A stretch of 64,000 nucleotides of DNA, taken from assembly GCA_963833835.1 (NCBI GenBank), contig CAWHZI010000002.1, forward strand, positions 1 through 64,000. The letters run 5' to 3'. The position numbers were made by a program, and so were the translations under genes. The stretch is from Bog-532 sp963833835. GTDB taxonomy: Bacteria; Actinomycetota; Actinomycetes; Streptosporangiales; Streptosporangiaceae. Positions 42,054 to 50,082 of this stretch are shown piece after piece (position 1 is the first letter of the stretch; the number at the start of each line of letters is the position of its first letter). The notes under the pieces are model-generated. The model was not told where the DNA came from, did no database searches, and saw nothing but the letters and a program-made list of their open reading frames with translations.

Positions 42054-42773
42054 TTAGCTGAAGCTGACCTGCTCGACGTCGATGGCGATGGAGGTGGACT
42101 CGAGGATGGGGGAGCCGTCCGGCCGGCGGACGTAGACCCGGCGCCGGGTCGGGACCAAAATCCCGTCGAATCGGCGGTACTGCGACGGATAGTGCACCGC
42201 AGGGCCACCGCCGAGGATGTCAACCGCATAGTCCAGCCGCCGCAGCAGCCCGTCGTCGTCGAAGTAGTAGGTCTGCTGCCGGGTGTGGGCCACGATCGAG
42301 TCGGGGTAGGTGACCAGCAGCCGGTGCCACACCTGCCCGTTCTCCTCCCACGGCCCGGTCTCTTCAGTACCGAAACCCGGCCGGGCCAGGATGAACGGCG
42401 CGACGAAGTAGTTCCAGTTGGCCTCGCTGGCGAAGTACGCCGCCTGGAGGTCGTCCCACGGCGACTCCCGGGTCTGCCCGGCGAACGGCGCCGCCGGGTC
42501 CCGCCGTTCGTCCACCAGCGCGCCGTCCGTGGTCTCGATCGCCTGCCGCTCCGGCGTCCAGGTCGCCGACCGGCCCGGCCCCGGGAACGGCGTGATCGTC
42601 AGCTGCTGCGCCCGGGTGTCACCCTCAAGCGTCACGTTGGTCAGCAACCCCGGCTTACCCTTCAGCGCCCAGATCGCCCCGGTGATCGAGGTCTGCACCC
42701 GGAACCGGGAGACCTGTTCCCACCGCTGCGCCCCGCCGTGCGCCCGGATCGCCCTTTCCAGCAAGTCACTCAT
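42054..42773 (-). CDS. LolA-like conserved protein of unknown function
   Basis: A 239-residue soluble protein. It starts LLERAIRAHGGAQRWEQVSRF and has alternating strands such as GRSATWTPERQAIETTDGALV. TYYFDDDGLLRRLDYAVDIL and FDGILVPTRRRVYVRRPDG follow. The order AHGG-W, YYFD-DGLL-R-DY and F-G-P-RRR recurs in actinobacterial proteins with an outer-membrane-lipoprotein-carrier-like barrel. There is no signal peptide here, so it is cytoplasmic. The biochemical role is unknown. Confidence 0.6.
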   Translation of the reverse strand: MSDLLERAIRAHGGAQRWEQVSRFRVQTSITGAIWALKGKPGLLTNVTLEGDTRAQQLTITPFPGPGRSATWTPERQAIETTDGALVDERRDPAAPFAGQTRESPWDDLQAAYFASEANWNYFVAPFILARPGFGTEETGPWEENGQVWHRLLVTYPDSIVAHTRQQTYYFDDDGLLRRLDYAVDILGGGPAVHYPSQYRRFDGILVPTRRRVYVRRPDGSPILESTSIAIDVEQVSFS

Positions 42774-42929
42774 GGCTCAACTGTCCCGCATCCCACCCGT
42801 GGCCGCCCCGGTGAACTCCCCGGACCGGTCACTGGTCCCTCCCTCCCCGCGGGCCGTCCCGTGGTGGCATTGTTCCGTGCTGGTGGTCCGTCAATTCCCC
42901 TCACCAGGTAGACGACTGGAGGCCCGGAC

Positions 42930-43068
42930 ATGGAGCCCGTCACCGTGGAGGACGCCCAGCCGGACGACGTACCGCGGCTGCTGGAGATCCGGCACGCCAC
43001 CTTCGCCCGCCACGCGCCGCCAGGCGTGGGACGGCAGCGCCTACCTGGAAATGATCAGAAGCCTCTAG
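42930..43068 (+). pseudogene. remnant of a GNAT acetyltransferase
   Basis: ATG 42930 begins VTVEDAQPDDVPRLLEIRHATFARHAP, which matches the first strand and helix of GNAT-family acetyltransferases. The sequence then jumps to GRQAWDGSAYLEMIRSL and a stop in another phase. It looks like a gene that has lost its whole acetyl-CoA-binding core by an internal deletion. The last bases overlap the end of the nitronate monooxygenase gene on the other strand. Confidence 0.5.
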
Positions 43069-44131
43069 GTCGCCGCGGGCCGCGGGCCAGGTCGGCCAGG
43101 ATGGTGGCGACCGGGCCGGTGGTGGCGTTGCGGTAGCCGGTGCCGGCCCACAGGTTGACCAGCTCCGGGTCACCGGCGGCGGTGGCCGCCTTGCGCAGGG
43201 GACTGGTCAGGTAGTGCAGGGCCGGATAGCCGGCCGGTGCGATCGGGCCGTACTTCTCGATGAACGTGTTGGGCAGGCCGCGCGCCGGGCGGCCGGTGAA
43301 GGCCCGGGTGACCACCGGGTCGCCGCGGCCGGGGTCGGCCAGCGCGGCCCGGTGCACGGCCGACGCGCCGCTCTCGTCGCTGCGGAGCAGCGCGGTCCCG
43401 ACCATGACCGCGACGGCCCCGTGCCGCAGGACCGCCGCCACCTCGTCCGGGGTGGACAGGCCGCCCGCGGCCACGACGGGCACGCTGGTCGCGCTGCGGA
43501 CGGCGGCCAGCAGTTCCGGCAGCGGGATCGGGTCCGGGATCCGGTCCGGGGTCCAGGTGCCCGAGTGCCCCCCGGCCGCCGGCGCCTGCACGGCCAGCAG
43601 GTCGGCGCCCGCCTCGGCCGCCCGCCGCGCCTCCTCGGCCGAGGTGACGGTCTGCACGGTCAGCGTCCCGGCCTTGCGGAACGCCTGGAACACCGACGGC
43701 GCGGGCAGGCCGAACGTGAAGCTGACCACCGGCACCGGGTCGGCCAGCAGCAGGTCCACCTTGTCCGGCCAGCCGTCGTCGTCCGCGGCCAGCGCCCGAA
43801 GGTCCATCGCGGCGCCGTCCAGGCGCAGCTCGTAGCGGTCGGCCTCGGCCTGCAGGGCGTCCGCGTAGCGGGCGAACGCGGCCGGGTCGGCCGGCACCCG
43901 GTTGGGCACGAACAAGTTGACGCCGAAGATCCCGGTCTGCCCGCGGACCTCGGCGATCTGGCCGGCCAGCTGGCTCGGCGTCTTGTACCCGGCGGCCAGG
44001 AAGCCCAGGCTGCCGGCCCGCGCCGCCGCGATCACCAGGGCTGGAGTGGAGGGGCCGCCGGCCATGGGGGCGGCCAGCACGGGCTGGTCCACCGGCAGCG
44101 ACGACAGCGGCGACGACAGCGGCGAGTTCAT
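43055..44131 (-). CDS. nitronate monooxygenase
   Basis: A 358-residue FMN-dependent TIM barrel of the 2-nitropropane dioxygenase family. QPVLAAPMAGGPSTPALVIAAARAGSLG is the opening FMN-binding block. GIFGVNLFVPN, LLAVQAPAAGGHSGTW (with the catalytic His) and VPVVAAGGLSTPDEVAAVLRHGAVAVMVGTALL complete the phosphate-binding part. The enzyme oxidises alkyl nitronates to carbonyls and nitrite, protecting against nitro toxins such as 3-nitropropionate. It begins at ATG 44131, ten bases after the methyltransferase end. Confidence 0.88.
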   Translation of the reverse strand: MNSPLSSPLSSLPVDQPVLAAPMAGGPSTPALVIAAARAGSLGFLAAGYKTPSQLAGQIAEVRGQTGIFGVNLFVPNRVPADPAAFARYADALQAEADRYELRLDGAAMDLRALAADDDGWPDKVDLLLADPVPVVSFTFGLPAPSVFQAFRKAGTLTVQTVTSAEEARRAAEAGADLLAVQAPAAGGHSGTWTPDRIPDPIPLPELLAAVRSATSVPVVAAGGLSTPDEVAAVLRHGAVAVMVGTALLRSDESGASAVHRAALADPGRGDPVVTRAFTGRPARGLPNTFIEKYGPIAPAGYPALHYLTSPLRKAATAAGDPELVNLWAGTGYRNATTGPVATILADLARGPRRPRGF

Positions 44132-44141
44132 GAGTTCCTCC

Positions 44142-45204
44142 TCAGGTGGTGACCGCGGCCGCCTCGGCCTCGATGTCGCGGTCCCGGACGGCCAGCGCCA
44201 GCCGTTCGCCGGCCAGGCGGGCGAACCCCTGGTCGATCTCGGCCACGCAGGCCCGGCGGCCGAGGGCCACCGCCGCGACCGACGCCGATGCCAGCCCGCC
44301 GAACGGCTCCCACACCACGTCGTCCGGGCCGGTCACCGCGTAGATCAGCCGCTCCATGAACTCCAGCGGCTTCTGGTTCAGGTGGGCCGCGCTGACCGTG
44401 GTCGGCTTGTACACCCGCGGTGCCGCCCGTCGCAGCGTGCCCTTGAGCCGTTCGCTGTCGTACAGCGGCGGCCGGGCTCCACACGTTGGTCAGGCCGTGC
44501 GTGTGGCGCCAGCGGTACCGCAGCCCGTCCCAGGCCTTGGCCGTCACCGCGGTCACGCCGTCCAGCGAGAAGTAGGGCCAGCCGGACGCGGTGCCATGAT
44601 CGTTGGCGTAGGCGGCCAGCCGCTCCACCATGGCCCCCGACGGCCAGTACCACAGCCAATCATGCGTCAGGTATTTCCTGGTCGCGGCGTTCTTCACCCC
44701 GCAGGCGTCGTTGGCCCGGGACAGCGGCAGCCCGGACCGCAGCCACTCCTGCCGGAGCCACTGCTGGGGCGGCTGCGGGCCGTCGGGGCCGGTTAGCTCC
44801 AGCTGGCGCTGGTAGAGCGCGCACACCTCGCTGACCACCGGGAACCGGCGGATGGTCTGCCCGTTGACGTTGCCCGCGATGTGGGCCACGCCCTTGTCCC
44901 AGGTCACCGCCTGCACGTAGTCCCAGCCCTGCGCGACCAGCAGCGGGTGCACGGTGGCCCAGCCGAGCTCGGTGTTCCAGAACCACAGCGTGGTCGCGGG
45001 CTGGGCCGCCTGCCGCCAGCGCTCCACGTGCGGCCGGTACCAGTCCACCAGGCCGTCCGGCCCGTTGGTGTCGCCGTAGAAACCGCGCACCCCGTAGGCG
45101 CCGTCGCTGACGATGGTGGCCGGGGCCGGCCAGCCCGCGTACGCGTCCAGCACGTCGCCGCAATGCAGGACGTAGGGTGCGTCCCCCGCTGGCCTGTCAC
45201 CCAT
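44142..45204 (-). pseudogene. DNA methyltransferase (N4/N6 type), frameshifted
   Basis: The frame from ATG 45204 encodes TIVSDGAYGVRGFYGD (variant of the DPPY catalytic motif), ATLWFWNTELGWATVHPLLVAQGWDYV and WDKGVAHIAGNVNGQTIRRFPVVSEVC. Near 44472 the run GAGCCCGG has one C too many, and the proper phase continues as PPLYDSERLKGTLRR to 44142. This second part carries HLNQKPLEFMERLI and the AdoMet motif EPFGGLASASVAAVALGRR. All motifs survive, so the lesion is single and recent or an error. No endonuclease gene is adjacent, so it is an orphan methylase. Confidence 0.82.
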
Positions 45205-45355
45205 GACGACGACCGTACCGCCGTCGCTCCGGCACGGTGTCGCCGTCGCTCCCGTAGTGGCGTTTCAGGCCCCGGCGGGACGTTCGGCGCCTACGTGCGG
45301 CCGCGCCGCCGGTCCGGTCAGTTCAGGGCGGCCCCATCAGTCCAGGCTGGCCCCA

Positions 45356-46621
45356 TCACCGCAGGCCCAGGCCCCGCCGTCCGGTCTCGTTCAGGTCGGC
45401 GGCGGTGAAGCGGCCCGCCCAGTCGCGCTCGTAGTGCTCGGCCGGGAAGTCGTCCGGGCTGGAACCGGCATCGAACGCCGCCCGCACCCGGGCCGCGTAC
45501 CGCTCGTTACGCGGGCACCACGGCGCGGCCGGGATGTACATCACGTTGCCCCAGCCCTGCTGGTCCTCGACCGGCGCGACGCTGTGGATCAGGTCGCAGT
45601 GCCACCACACCGTGTCACCGGCCCGGACGTCGGGGATGCCGGTGAGCGCCCGCCGCAACAGCGGGTGCCACTGCTCGGTCACCGGGAACGTCCGGTTGAG
45701 GGTGACGCCGCACATGTCGTCGTCGGGCACGTCCGGCAGCAGCGGCCGCAACATCAGGTAAGCCATGGCCCCGGGGATGGGGACCGTGTGCAGCACGCCC
45801 TGGTCGTGGGCCATGTCCGACAGCGCGGTCCAGCCCTGGAACGTCCGGAACACCGAGCACATGGTGGTGCCTGGATATTGCGGCCCGGCCGTCCGGTACG
45901 CGGCGTCCCATGGGTCGTACTGCTCCACCGTGCCGTCGAACAGGTGCCGGAAGGCCTGCTGGTAGGCGCGGGTCATCCACAGGTCGAGCGTGCCCGGGTC
46001 GAGGTGGCTGCCCAGCCCGGCCGAGTTGGTCCCGGGTGGCCGCCGCCGGATGCGGTCCGGGTACAGCGAGTCGCGGCCCGGGTCGAACCACTGCACGCCG
46101 TCCGACTCGTGTCGCCACAGCCCGTTGAGGAACGCTTGGACCCGGGCCATCTCGTCGCTCTGCCGGGCTTCCATCTGCGGCCGGGACCAGTAGATGGGGT
46201 AGATCTCCGGCTTGGATCCCACGCTGGCGAAGAAGTCGTCGGCCGGGCCCCGGTACTGCTCGGCGAACCCGTTGCGGTCGACGTAGTCCACCAGCTCGGT
46301 GTCCCAGCCCCGGGCCAGGTCGTGCTCGAACTGCCCGCGGATCACGGCACAGCCGCGCCGGCGCAGCAGGTCCCGGGCCTCGGCGGCGACCGTGCCCGCA
46401 GCGATGTCGGCGTAGTCGATGACCGGCCAGACCGGCTCGCCCCGGTCGCGGGCGGCCTCGATCTCCTCCACCTCGGCCACGAGATCCCGTTCGAGGACGG
46501 CGACGACCTCCTCCACGGTGCGGCCGGAGGCGGCGATCCGGTCCCGCAGTGCCGCTTTGATCTCCTTGGTCGCGGTGGGCAGGTCGGAAGGTGTCTGCTC
46601 CCAGTGGGGCAACTCGTCCAC
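45356..46621 (-). CDS. DUF1479 (YbiU-like) non-haem iron oxygenase family protein
   Basis: A 421-residue protein from GTG 46621 behind AAGGAG. WPVIDYADIAAGTVAAEARDLLRRRGCAVIRG is the family's N-terminal barrel entry. GSHLDPGTLDLWMT (HxD), NRTFPVTEQWHPLLRRAL and GDTVWWHCDLIHSVAPV (distal His) fit a 2-oxoglutarate/iron jelly-roll site. The substrate is unknown. It is divergent from the ROK regulator, with a palindrome between, so that regulator may have controlled it. Confidence 0.82.
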   Translation of the reverse strand: MDELPHWEQTPSDLPTATKEIKAALRDRIAASGRTVEEVVAVLERDLVAEVEEIEAARDRGEPVWPVIDYADIAAGTVAAEARDLLRRRGCAVIRGQFEHDLARGWDTELVDYVDRNGFAEQYRGPADDFFASVGSKPEIYPIYWSRPQMEARQSDEMARVQAFLNGLWRHESDGVQWFDPGRDSLYPDRIRRRPPGTNSAGLGSHLDPGTLDLWMTRAYQQAFRHLFDGTVEQYDPWDAAYRTAGPQYPGTTMCSVFRTFQGWTALSDMAHDQGVLHTVPIPGAMAYLMLRPLLPDVPDDDMCGVTLNRTFPVTEQWHPLLRRALTGIPDVRAGDTVWWHCDLIHSVAPVEDQQGWGNVMYIPAAPWCPRNERYAARVRAAFDAGSSPDDFPAEHYERDWAGRFTAADLNETGRRGLGLR

Positions 46622-46680
46622 GACGGCTCACTCCTTCTAGTAAGGACCATTTATTTTAATAACGTTAAGCCGCACTACGT

Positions 46681-46705
46681 TTCTAGTCAAGACTCCTGTC
46701 TAGAA
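46681..46705. promoter_or_regulatory. ROK-type operator candidate
   Basis: TTCTAG at 46681-46686 and CTAGAA at 46700-46705 form a perfect inverted pair 13 bases apart in an AT-rich stretch between the divergent DUF1479 and ROK genes. The size fits the sites bound by ROK repressors. Confidence 0.55.
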
Positions 46706-47391
46706 TCGGAGCGTGGAACCGGCCAAGCCCTCCCAGGAGTTGCTGCGCGCGCTCACCGACGAGCACGTGCTGCGCGCGCTGATGCGGCAGCCCCGGCTGA
46801 CCCGGGCCGAACTGGCCGCGGCGACTGGCGTCTCCAAGCCCACGGCGGGCGAGAGCGTGCGCCGTCTGGTCGCGGCCGGCCTGGTGGCCGACACTGGCCA
46901 GCGCACCGCCGGCGGCCGTGGCCGCGGCCGGGTCGGCGCCTACTACGCCTTGGCTGACGCGTGTGGGCCTGGCCCTGGCCGTCAGCATCGCCCCCGAAGG
47001 CATCGTCGCCGAGTGCATCGACCCCCACGGCGCGGTGGTGTCCCGCGCCGAGCAGAGCCGTCACCCGCCCCGCCCGGCCAGAAGCGGTCGCAGCCGGACT
47101 CCGCGCCGCCGCCACCCAGGCCATCGCCCAAGCCCGGGCTTCCGACCGAACCCAGGTCGCCGACGGGGTTGCCGCCGCTGGCGGGGCTGCGGCTGCCGAC
47201 CAGGCCCTGCCTGCCGGGGCCACCCCGACCGCCAGGACCGTTGGGGCCGCCGGGGCCGAGTCCACCAACGCTACGGCCACCGAGGCTGCCGGGGTCGCTG
47301 ATACCTCTGGGGTCACTGTGACCATCGAGATCCCCGAGATCCCCAGGACCGACGGGACCGACGGGACCGCGGGACCAGCGCGGGGCCGGCC

Positions 47392-47425
47392 GGGGCGGCC
47401 GGGGCGGCCGGGGCGGCCGGGGCGG
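47392..47425 (+). repeat. 9-bp tandem repeat in ROK gene
   Basis: GGGGCGGCC is repeated at 47392, 47401 and 47410, with a partial fourth copy to 47425. It marks the junction at which the reading phase changes to that of the ROK core. The pure GC tract is prone to slippage and to sequencing error. Confidence 0.85.
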
Positions 47426-47902
47426 TGGCCCGCGGGCCGGTCCGGCTGGCCGTGGTCAGCGCGGCCGATCCGGTGGACCGGGCCACCGGCCGGATGGTCC
47501 ACCTGCCGGACAGCCCGTTCCTGCTCGGTGACCTGGACCCGGTCGCGGTGCTCGCCCCGCTGGTGGCCGGCCCCGTCATCGTCGACAACGACGTGAACTG
47601 GGCCGCCCGCGCCGAGCGCGACCACCACGTCACCGGGGCCAGCGCGCTGGACGACTTCGCCTACGTCTACCTCGGTGAGGGCCTGGGCTGCGCCATCATC
47701 AGCGACGGCGAGGTCCGCCGCGGCCACGGCGGCCTGGCCGGCGAGATCGCCCACCTGCTGGTCGCCGGCCCGAACGGCCAGGCCACCAGCCTCATCGATG
47801 TCTTCGGCCAGCTGGGCCTGCGCCAGCCCAACGCCACCGCCATCGACACGGCCCGCCTCCTCACCGCCACCACCACCCCCGGCTCGCAGGCCGTCCCCGG
47901 CT

Positions 47903-48095
47903 CCGCGTCCCCGGCCGTCCCGGGCCCCGCGTCCCCGGCTCCGCGTCCCGGCCGGGCTCCGCGTCCCAGGCCGCCCCGGCTCCGCGTCCCCGGCCGTCCC
48001 CGGCTCCGCGTCCCCGGCCGCCTCAGGCTCCGCGTCCCCGGCCGCCTCAGGCTCCGCGTCCCCGGCCGTCCCGGGCTCCGCGTCCCCGGCCAACG
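47903..48095 (+). repeat. 24-bp minisatellite in ROK gene
   Basis: Nine CCGCGTCC-centred units start at 47903, 47927, 47941, 47959, 47982, 48006, 48030, 48054 and 48078. Five of the eight intervals are 24, one is 23, and the other two are shortened (14 and 18). The regular units encode the octapeptide GSASPAVP/GSASPAAS. Because irregular intervals are not all multiples of three, the array shifts the frame between the ROK core and its C-terminus. Confidence 0.88.
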
Positions 48096-48754
48096 TCACG
48101 CTCCAGGCCGTGGCCCGGGCGGTGGCCGGGGCGATCGCCGCGATAGTCGCCCTGGCTGACCCGGCCGAGATCGTCCTGGGCGGCCCCTGGGGCTCCCACC
48201 CCGTGCTGGCCGCGGCCATCGCCGAAGCTGCGGCGGCCCTGCCCCGCCCGGTCCCGGTCCGCGCCGCCGCCGCGGCCACCGAGCCTGCCCTGTCCGGTGC
48301 CCGCGCCGACGCCCTGGCCCGCCTTCGCGCCGCCATCGTCTCCCGCGCCCAGCCCGCCCGGCCCCATTGAGGCGCCACGACACTTCCTCAGTCACACCCG
48401 CCCCACTGCTCGGGCCGGGGTACGTCTTGAATGGCGCATTGCCCACAGCGGGGTGTCGGTAATGGTTCATCGCCAACAACGCGGGCCGGCCCCACCGGGC
48501 CTCGCGACCCCGCGGCCCAGCCTGTCCCAGGGAGTTCGGGGTGGGGTGATTTTTTAGCCACCTCCCGGCTGCGGGCTTCGCGCGGGGACCCCTGCGGCAG
48601 GCCGGGCCAGGCCAGAAGCGGCAGGCACAGTGCGCCTGGGCCGCCTGGGCCCCCTGGCGAGCGTAGGGCCTGCCGCCACCCCCCGCACGAAGCCCCCAGG
48701 ACACCGGCCAAACAATCACCCCAGGTGCGGGGTCCCCGGACGCTCACCATGAGG

Positions 48755-48800
48755 GCAATGTGACATTGCGACGCTAGAAGACAGGCAATGCCACATTGCC
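48755..48800. repeat. two spaced palindromes GGCAATG-NNN-CATTGCC
   Basis: GCAATG-TGA-CATTGC lies at 48755-48769 and GGCAATG-CCA-CATTGCC at 48784-48800. Arms are perfect, with 3-base centres and about 29 bp between starts. The arrangement suits a pair of protein-binding sites or a dispersed palindromic repeat. Confidence 0.75.
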
Positions 48801-48892
48801 CGCCTGTGAGCGCGGTGCTGATGGTGCCGGCGTGAACTGAGCGACGGCTGCAACACAGGGGACCGCGCTCGGGGGCCGACTTTAGGGGCAAT

Positions 48893-48930
48893 GGCGCCTT
48901 TACCCTTGCTGTAACACGGGGAAAGGCGCC
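48893..48930. terminator. hairpin, probable bidirectional terminator
   Basis: GGCGCCTTTACCC (48893-48905) pairs with GGGGAAAGGCGCC (48918-48930) with one mismatch, around the 12-base loop TTGCTGTAACAC. It lies about 100 bp past the stop of the sucrase/ferredoxin-like gene and is suited to ending transcription of the minus-strand operon. Confidence 0.6.
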
Positions 48931-49032
48931 TTTGGCCTCCTACCCCGAGTCGCCTGCGAGCTGAGTTGCTGGGCAACCCGGAGGCCATGCGCTTGCGGGA
49001 CGTTCCCGGGCTGACGCCGGTCCTGGCCCGGA

Positions 49033-50082
49033 TCAGGCCAGCTGCGTGACGGACTGGACGGCGAACGTCGGGACGGCCAGCGGCACGGTCGCCGCGCAGT
49101 TGCTGAACAACGGGGCGGTCGCGGTCTGGGCCAGCTCGACCTGGATCCGCCCCGGCGGCGCGGTCACCAGTCCCGGCCCGCCAGCCACCTGTCCCGGCCC
49201 ATCGGCCACCACCCCCGGCGAGCCAGCCAGTGGTCCGGCCGGGCCCGCTAGCAGGACCTGCCAGTGCCCCGGCGCGGTCGGCACCGAGCTGATTGGCTCG
49301 TAGGCCTCGATCCGCAGGTCGCCGAACGTCCGGCGGGCCGCGTCCTGGGCCGTTTGCTCCAGGAACCGGTACGCGCTGCGCCCGCGCAGGCCGGCCAGCA
49401 TGACCCGGCCCGCCCGGTATTCGTCTACCATCTGGCCGGCGTCCAGGACGTCGGCCCGGCCGTAGTTGATGCCGTGCGGGAACAGCAGCAGGGTGGCCGC
49501 GAACCGGTCACCGCCGATGTGCGAGCACTCCCACACCGCCGGTCCTTCCCGCCGGGCCAGCAACGTCGCCACCAGCCGGCCCCGGGTCGCGCAGCACTGG
49601 TCGTGGCGCCCGTGCGCGCACACCGCGATCACGGGTTCGGCCGACGGCGTACCTGGCTCGGTGTACACCGCGGTCAGGTACTCGTCCGGGCCAGCCGCTT
49701 CGCCCCAGCGGACCGACTCACGCCCGGGGGTGCAGTCCACCCGGGCCCACCGCCAGCGCTGCCCGCCGTCCAGCCGGGCCCGCCCGGATCGGCGGATGGC
49801 GACCAGCCGGAACCCTTCGGCTGCGGCGCGCTGCTCGATCTTGATCCCCAGGGCCCGATCCAGCACCGGCGAACCGCGGAACGCGTTCGGGCCCCACGCG
49901 CTCGCGACTTCGAGCAGCAGCCAGCGCCGGCCGTAGGACGCGGTGCCCGCCACGGGTTCGCCCGCCTGCAGCGACCGTGTGCTGCAGGTCAGGCCGCCGG
50001 CCGACCGTGGCCAGGTCGTGCCGGTCGCGTCCATATCGGCCAAGTCTGGACCATTCGCGCCAGTGCCGCCTACGTCAGGCAA
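49033..50082 (-). CDS. sucrase/ferredoxin-like (thioredoxin-fold 2Fe-2S) protein
   Basis: A 349-residue protein as read from 50082; ATG 50034 is an alternative. CAHGRHDQCCATRGRLVATLLA and VWECSHIGGDRFAATLLLFPHGINYGRAD are diagnostic for the sucrase/ferredoxin-like family, which has a thioredoxin-like ferredoxin fold. Cys residues of the first block and the Cys/His of the second are likely cluster ligands. Its start overlaps the end of the JmjC gene, so it is third in the peptide operon. It may supply electrons to, or protect, the hydroxylase (inference). Confidence 0.82.
   Translation of the reverse strand: MPDVGGTGANGPDLADMDATGTTWPRSAGGLTCSTRSLQAGEPVAGTASYGRRWLLLEVASAWGPNAFRGSPVLDRALGIKIEQRAAAEGFRLVAIRRSGRARLDGGQRWRWARVDCTPGRESVRWGEAAGPDEYLTAVYTEPGTPSAEPVIAVCAHGRHDQCCATRGRLVATLLARREGPAVWECSHIGGDRFAATLLLFPHGINYGRADVLDAGQMVDEYRAGRVMLAGLRGRSAYRFLEQTAQDAARRTFGDLRIEAYEPISSVPTAPGHWQVLLAGPAGPLAGSPGVVADGPGQVAGGPGLVTAPPGRIQVELAQTATAPLFSNCAATVPLAVPTFAVQSVTQLA

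Larger units (their letters stand above)
46713..48370 (+). pseudogene. ROK-family regulator disrupted by low-complexity inserts
   Basis: From GTG 46713 the winged helix is intact (EHVLRALMRQPRLTRAELAAATGVSK, then RRLVAAGLVAD). At about 46965 the phase changes, giving GLALAVSIAPEGIVAECIDP, and it changes again through an Ala/Gly/Pro-rich stretch. The ROK core (IVDNDVNWAARAERDHHV, YVYLGEGLGCAIISDGEVRRGHGGLAGEIAHL) is in the phase of 47425. After a 24-bp repeat array the C-terminus (DPAEIVLGGPWGSHPVLAAAI) is in the phase of 47675. At least three shifts are needed. It would have been a sugar-responsive repressor, perhaps of the DUF1479 gene. Confidence 0.78.
48371..49032. other. intergenic region with paired palindromes
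   Basis: No gene is supported in these 660 bp. The long minus-strand frames here have no family motifs and unlike codon use. The notable contents are two close palindromes at 48755-48800 and a hairpin at 48893-48930. Scattered half-sites of the same GCAATG/CATTGC word occur elsewhere (for example 48431-48443). It separates the ROK gene from the end of the peptide-JmjC operon, whose transcripts converge here. Confidence 0.6.

Noticed and set aside
47903..48095. CRISPR array in the 24-bp repeats
   Set aside because: Units are directly adjacent with no unique spacers, encode an octapeptide, and no cas genes are near.
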